A stretch of DNA of 54,432 bases from an uncultured Odoribacter sp. (lineage in GTDB: Bacteria; Bacteroidota; Bacteroidia; Bacteroidales; Marinifilaceae): positions 1-54,432 of the forward strand of contig UQTM01000018.1 of assembly GCA_900544025.1 (NCBI GenBank). The letters run 5' to 3'. The notes beneath the pieces were generated by a model that searched no databases, was not told where the DNA came from, and saw only the letters and a list, made by a program, of their open reading frames with translations. Positions 51,204-54,432 of the stretch are shown in pieces (position 1 is the first letter of the stretch; each line of letters opens with the position of its first letter). A program made the position numbers and the translations under genes.

Positions 51204-52214
51204 TCACTTCCCGTTTTTTTCTTTTTCGAGAGCCACCCGGCAAACCCGTTCTATTTCCGGATATTGCCCCGCCAATTTTCCCGGAACGAACAACGATAAT
51301 ATATTTTCCAATCCCGGAACGATCGAATCGATAAAATGCACTTTTCTTTCGTACAATCCCCGCAAACCGAATGCCCCCATTGCCTGCAAAAGCCGGATAA
51401 GCACAAATGGATAATACATCGCCCGGAACTCTCCGGCATCCACACGCCGGAAACACCCCAGCCCCCGGATATAATCGTCTAACAATTCTTCCCGCTGTCC
51501 ATCGGGAATCCGTGCAATGGCATCGTACAACAACGAAGCCACATCATACGGCAAAGCTCCCCGGCGGCCTCCCTGATAATCGATAAACCACACCTCTCCC
51601 CCTTTCACCATAATATTTCTCGACTGGAAATCACGGAACATAAAACTATGGGTATCCGCCCGGCAAAGCAAATCCGTCAACGCTTCAAAATCATTTTCCA
51701 AAGCCTGCTCCGACGCCTCCACTCCCGCTAAACGCAAAAAACAATATTTAAAATAATTCAAATCCCACATTATACACCGGGCATCGAACACCGGGCGGGG
51801 CAAACATGCCGAATAATCCAGCCCCTCTCCCCCCTGCAACTGAAATCGTAATAACTCCGCTAAAGCTTTCCGGTAGAGTTCCATAATCCGCTCATCCAAC
51901 TCTTCACCTTTCCGGCTTTCCTCTACCATGTCCAGCAACATCTTATTCCCCAAATCTTCCTGTATATACACCGATTCATCTTCCGATACCCCATACACTT
52001 CCGGAACATGCAGCCCCTTCCGGCGAAAATGTTCCGTAAAGCGAATAAAAAGCCGGTTTTCCTGAATATTCCGGTGGTAAGCGGCAATATACGAATCCTC
52101 TTTTTGCCAGACTCTAAAATATTTTCGTGCCGAACCGGAAGCCGGTAAAGCATCTATTTTCGTAGCAAAGCTTCCGAAGCATTTTTCAAACAAGCTCAAT
52201 ATTTCATTTTCCAT
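51204..52214 (-). CDS. Aminoglycoside phosphotransferase-fold kinase (AmgK-like)
   Basis: 336 residues. The kinase fold is marked by MFRDFQSRNIMVKGGEVWFI followed by DYQGGRRG, that is, the catalytic Asp and Asn of the Brenner loop with Phe in place of the usual His, and the Mg-binding DYQ. AmgK-type members phosphorylate cell-wall sugars for recycling. The partner nucleotidyltransferase (MurU-like) is not next to it. Substrate inferred only by family. Confidence 0.8.
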   Translation of the reverse strand: MENEILSLFEKCFGSFATKIDALPASGSARKYFRVWQKEDSYIAAYHRNIQENRLFIRFTEHFRRKGLHVPEVYGVSEDESVYIQEDLGNKMLLDMVEESRKGEELDERIMELYRKALAELLRFQLQGGEGLDYSACLPRPVFDARCIMWDLNYFKYCFLRLAGVEASEQALENDFEALTDLLCRADTHSFMFRDFQSRNIMVKGGEVWFIDYQGGRRGALPYDVASLLYDAIARIPDGQREELLDDYIRGLGCFRRVDAGEFRAMYYPFVLIRLLQAMGAFGLRGLYERKVHFIDSIVPGLENILSLFVPGKLAGQYPEIERVCRVALEKEKNGK

Positions 52215-52394
52215 ATTCTAAATCCGACAGACCGTTTAATAATTCAAAAATCCCCCTTACCGCGCCGCAATATATATTTTCCTTTCCACGATTTCAACGT
52301 TAGAAACGACCGGACAAAGATACATTATCGTTATCAGATCTCCCCGGTATATATTCGCTTATTTTTACCGTTCCCGGAATGACCGGAACAAAAC

Positions 52395-52427
52395 AGAAAA
52401 GCCGTGGTATTATGCCACGGCTTTTCT
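52395..52427 (-). terminator. Intrinsic terminator between the phosphotransferase and small secreted gene
   Basis: AGAAAAGCCGTGG (52395-52407) pairs with CCACGGCTTTTCT (52415-52427), loop TATTATG, 13-base perfect stem. It ends the 164-residue gene on the minus strand. Confidence 0.85.
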
Positions 52428-52443
52428 AATCATTCTACTACAA

Positions 52444-52938
52444 TTATATTTTCTCATCCAAAGGTGTAGCTATTTCGGAAATATCGATTTGTAAGCCGGT
52501 TTGTGTAGGATTTACGATCAACCATATCTTACTCAAAGCCGGTTTTAAACTACCGTATTCTAACCAGTCGGAAGGATAGGGAATATCGTACGGAGCATCC
52601 AAAGATGTCCCGGCAGGAATCGTATAATTAAATACCTGCCCGCCGACTTCCGCCCAAATTCTGACCTCGATATCGGCAGCTGTAACATACCTTGCCACAG
52701 AATATGTTACCGGTATATCCTGTGTCCTGAGATAAATTGGAATATAAGACAAATTCCCCGGAAGCGTTGAAAACACCCGCTGTATCGCCAACTTCTGCCA
52801 GGGAGTTCGAATTGTGGCTTGTACCTCCGGCTTTTCCGGCACGCAAACAATGGCCGATTCAGAAATCAGCAATAAAGATACTGCAAAATAAAATAATTCT
52901 TTTGTCAGGACAGTTCGCAAACCATCCGCCCGTACCAT
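52444..52938 (-). CDS. Small secreted protein, unknown, with a chimeric-looking start
   Basis: 164 residues. The first ~13 (MVRADGLRTVLTK) come from the downstream copy of a direct repeat; then a hydrophobic stretch (LFYFAVSLLLISESAIVCVP) that looks like a lipoprotein or secretory signal, with Cys in AIVC. The rest is beta-rich and polar, with no family I recognise. The original start codon may have been lost when the region upstream was replaced, so the annotated start is uncertain. Ends in a strong terminator. Confidence 0.5.
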   Translation of the reverse strand: MVRADGLRTVLTKELFYFAVSLLLISESAIVCVPEKPEVQATIRTPWQKLAIQRVFSTLPGNLSYIPIYLRTQDIPVTYSVARYVTAADIEVRIWAEVGGQVFNYTIPAGTSLDAPYDIPYPSDWLEYGSLKPALSKIWLIVNPTQTGLQIDISEIATPLDEKI

Positions 52939-53721
52939 GTTTGTTCAATGCCACATAACAGCAGCACGGCAAATCGCTTTGCCTTCATTACAGATCGCCA
53001 TATCATATTTTCCGTTATCAGCCTCCCTCTTGTACAACATGAGTTTCATCCCATATTTGCCTTCAGACTGGTAGGCGATTTCGAAACGTTTGATATCTTT
53101 TGTCTTGAACAGGTCAAGATCAAACAGGTCTAGAAGATGTTCCATATACTTGATACTGTTCAGGTGGCCGTTGATATCAAGGTCGCTGTACTTAATGAAA
53201 TAAGGAACCCCTTCCGTCTCATTCTCCACAGCCGCAATCTTTCCCGGCTTTTCTATCGGGCAGGGGCGATCTGTGACATAAGCGCTCAACCTGGCGATAT
53301 CCAACAAGGTCGGCCGGCGTGTTTCCACATCGATAGCCGCCCAAATAGAACGGGCGTAACCGAATGTCTTACCGTTGCCATCCACCAGTTCGAAACAACG
53401 GCTGGTAAAGAGACGGCCGACTTCATCCACCCAGGTATAAAGAGTTATAGGTTCGGACATGGCTGGATATTCGATCATTTCGATCGCCAGACGGGAAAGA
53501 ACCCAAGCCGTATGCCGTTCTGACATATCGTTGAAACCGAATCCGCGTTCAGCAGCATGGCTGGATGCGACATGTATCAGATAGTTTCCGATCATCGGTA
53601 TCGTTACACGTCCACGAAAATCCAACAGGTACGGTTCCGTGACGAAATGAAATTCCCCTATTTTGCTTTTATCTTTATCCATGATTCTTTTCTGTTGGGG
53701 CAGTTCGCAAACCACCCGTAC
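52896..53721. repeat. Direct repeat flanking the thioesterase gene
   Basis: Copy A is 52896-52935 and copy B is 53684-53721, about 790 bases apart. Both share CAGTTCGCAAACCA, an ATTCTTTT at one end and CCCGTAC at the other. Copy B is the whole gap between ilvN and the thioesterase; copy A lies just past the thioesterase stop. Confidence 0.75.
52945..53682 (-). CDS. Acyl-ACP thioesterase
   Basis: 245 residues from MDKDKSKIGEFHF; the longer frame begins in the repeat with a GTG. Hotdog thioesterase fold of the PF01643 family with two repeats; the second carries KYSDLDINGHLNSIKYMEHL, in which Asp, Asn and His form the active site. It releases fatty acids from acyl carrier protein. In Bacteroidales this gene commonly lies between ilvN and ilvC, but here ilvC does not follow. 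Low CCGG content like its ilv neighbours. Confidence 0.92.
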   Translation of the reverse strand: MDKDKSKIGEFHFVTEPYLLDFRGRVTIPMIGNYLIHVASSHAAERGFGFNDMSERHTAWVLSRLAIEMIEYPAMSEPITLYTWVDEVGRLFTSRCFELVDGNGKTFGYARSIWAAIDVETRRPTLLDIARLSAYVTDRPCPIEKPGKIAAVENETEGVPYFIKYSDLDINGHLNSIKYMEHLLDLFDLDLFKTKDIKRFEIAYQSEGKYGMKLMLYKREADNGKYDMAICNEGKAICRAAVMWH

Positions 53722-53722
53722 G

Positions 53723-54274
53723 TTATTTTTTTTCCTGCAACTTACGTTCCATTTCGGCCAACATATCGCTCAAACGCTCGACACGGCTTTTTGTGATCGC
53801 AACGCGACCGGAACGGATGAACTGCAAGACACCGATCGTTTTGCTCAACTCCCTGAAAAGGGCTTGCGTCTCATCGTAATGACCACTCTTTTCGAGAACG
53901 ACACACGTTTCGTTCATTTCCAGAATACGGGCGTTATATTTGCGAATCAGATCCTCGACCGTCCCCATCTTGATAAACAGCTCGGTGCTCAGCTTATAAA
54001 GGGCGATCTCCTGGAAAACCAGATCTTCATCCGTATTGTAGTAAGCCTTCAAGATATCCACCCGTTTGTCGATCTGCTTCACAACCTTGTCGATCATATC
54101 TTCATCAGCAAATGTCGTGATCGTAAATTTATGTATACCCTGTATGGCGGAAGGTGAAACGGAAAGCGTCTCGATGTTCAACTGCCGACGCGTAAAGATA
54201 ATCGTAATCTGGTTCAGAAGACCTACTGTATTCTCTGAAAAGATAATAACGGTATATAATTTTTTTGTTGTCAT
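53723..54274 (-). CDS. ilvN: Acetolactate synthase small (regulatory) subunit
   Basis: 183 residues. The N-terminal ACT domain reads KKLYTVIIFSENTVGLLNQI followed by TIIFTRRQLNIETLSVSPSA, the typical IlvN/IlvH start. A second ACT-like half follows. It binds valine and activates the catalytic subunit in branched-chain amino acid synthesis. A strong AAGGAGG lies ahead of the ATG at 54274, uncommon for this window. It starts 12 bases after the ilvB stop. Confidence 0.95.
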   Translation of the reverse strand: MTTKKLYTVIIFSENTVGLLNQITIIFTRRQLNIETLSVSPSAIQGIHKFTITTFADEDMIDKVVKQIDKRVDILKAYYNTDEDLVFQEIALYKLSTELFIKMGTVEDLIRKYNARILEMNETCVVLEKSGHYDETQALFRELSKTIGVLQFIRSGRVAITKSRVERLSDMLAEMERKLQEKK

Positions 54275-54286
54275 AGCTTCACCTCC

Positions 54287-54432
54287 TTACTTATCTCCTA
54301 ATATCATGTTCGTTACGCTTCCTCCGGCAGGCACCATCGGATATACCATACCACACGTTTCCACATTAGCGACCAACACAAACGCTCCGTTATGGTTCAA
54401 CATCTCGGCAATAGCCTCATCCAGTTCCTCCC
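54287..54432 (-). CDS. ilvB: Acetolactate synthase large subunit (partial, 3' end)
   Basis: The last 47 codons of ilvB, entering from the right edge. The sequence EELDEAIAEMLNHNGAFVLV, then METCGMVYPMVPAGG-like ANVETCGMVYPMVPAGGSVT and a terminal NMILGDK, is the usual C-terminus. It belongs to the same operon as ilvN and the thioesterase. Confidence 0.92.
   Translation of the reverse strand, partial: EELDEAIAEMLNHNGAFVLVANVETCGMVYPMVPAGGSVTNMILGDK

Overview
The window is a chromosomal segment of a Bacteroidales bacterium. This is supported by Bacteroidetes-type promoters (TTTG, about 20 bases, TAnnTTTG), A-rich translation starts with few Shine-Dalgarno sites, many lipoproteins, a type V (FimA/Mfa-like) fimbrial operon with a DUF3575 protein, a NigD-like lipoprotein and an acyl-ACP thioesterase next to ilvN. 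The fimbrial set and the sulfide-based homocysteine route make Odoribacter or a relative a reasonable guess, but I cannot prove genus. I see no rRNA, CRISPR array, prophage or intact insertion sequence.

Layout. 1-4.7 kb (minus): the end of a surface polysaccharide locus (flippase, UDP-galactopyranose mutase, DUF4422 glycosyltransferase), then a membrane acyltransferase whose C-terminus is disrupted near the left edge. 4.8-13.1 kb (plus): a methionine operon behind a SAM-I riboswitch and a Met-rich leader ORF: hcyA, hcyF, a UPF0280 gene, metH, metF and a TauE/SafE transporter. It should take sulfide to homocysteine and then to methionine. 13.3-20.2 kb (plus): methylglyoxal synthase, a His-rich secreted protein and a heavy-metal RND efflux system (adaptor, pump, TolC). 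20.4-24.2 kb (minus): an ABC transporter operon with a YtrA-type GntR regulator as a distal gene and a matching operator in front, then a thioesterase and a HAD phosphatase. 24.3-27.4 kb (minus): HIT protein, greA (with a terminator-like hairpin in its leader), ttcA and a second acyltransferase. 27.6-35.7 kb (plus): a phosphate-starvation regulon: porin, pstSCAB, phoU, phoB-like and phoR-like genes. The porin and pstS promoters share the same architecture: three 11-bp direct repeats and then 21 bases to the -7 box.

35.9-40.5 kb: NigD-like lipoprotein, tRNA-Tyr and tRNA-Gly, an EamA transporter, an unassigned HTH-like regulator and a ferredoxin-nitroreductase. 40.7-47.1 kb (minus): a six-gene type V fimbrial operon. 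47.4-51.2 kb: clpP-clpX, SRPBCC protein, pyrE, Nudix hydrolase. 51.2-54.4 kb (minus): a phosphotransferase, a small secreted protein, acyl-ACP thioesterase, ilvN and the end of ilvB. The final 1.5 kb has few CCGG tetranucleotides compared with the rest and is bounded by a copy of its own intergenic repeat. It may be horizontally acquired or an assembly join.

The points most worth following up are the riboswitch plus Met-leader control of a complete sulfide-to-methionine operon, the two matching Pho promoters, the greA leader attenuator and the repeat-flanked thioesterase/ilv block.
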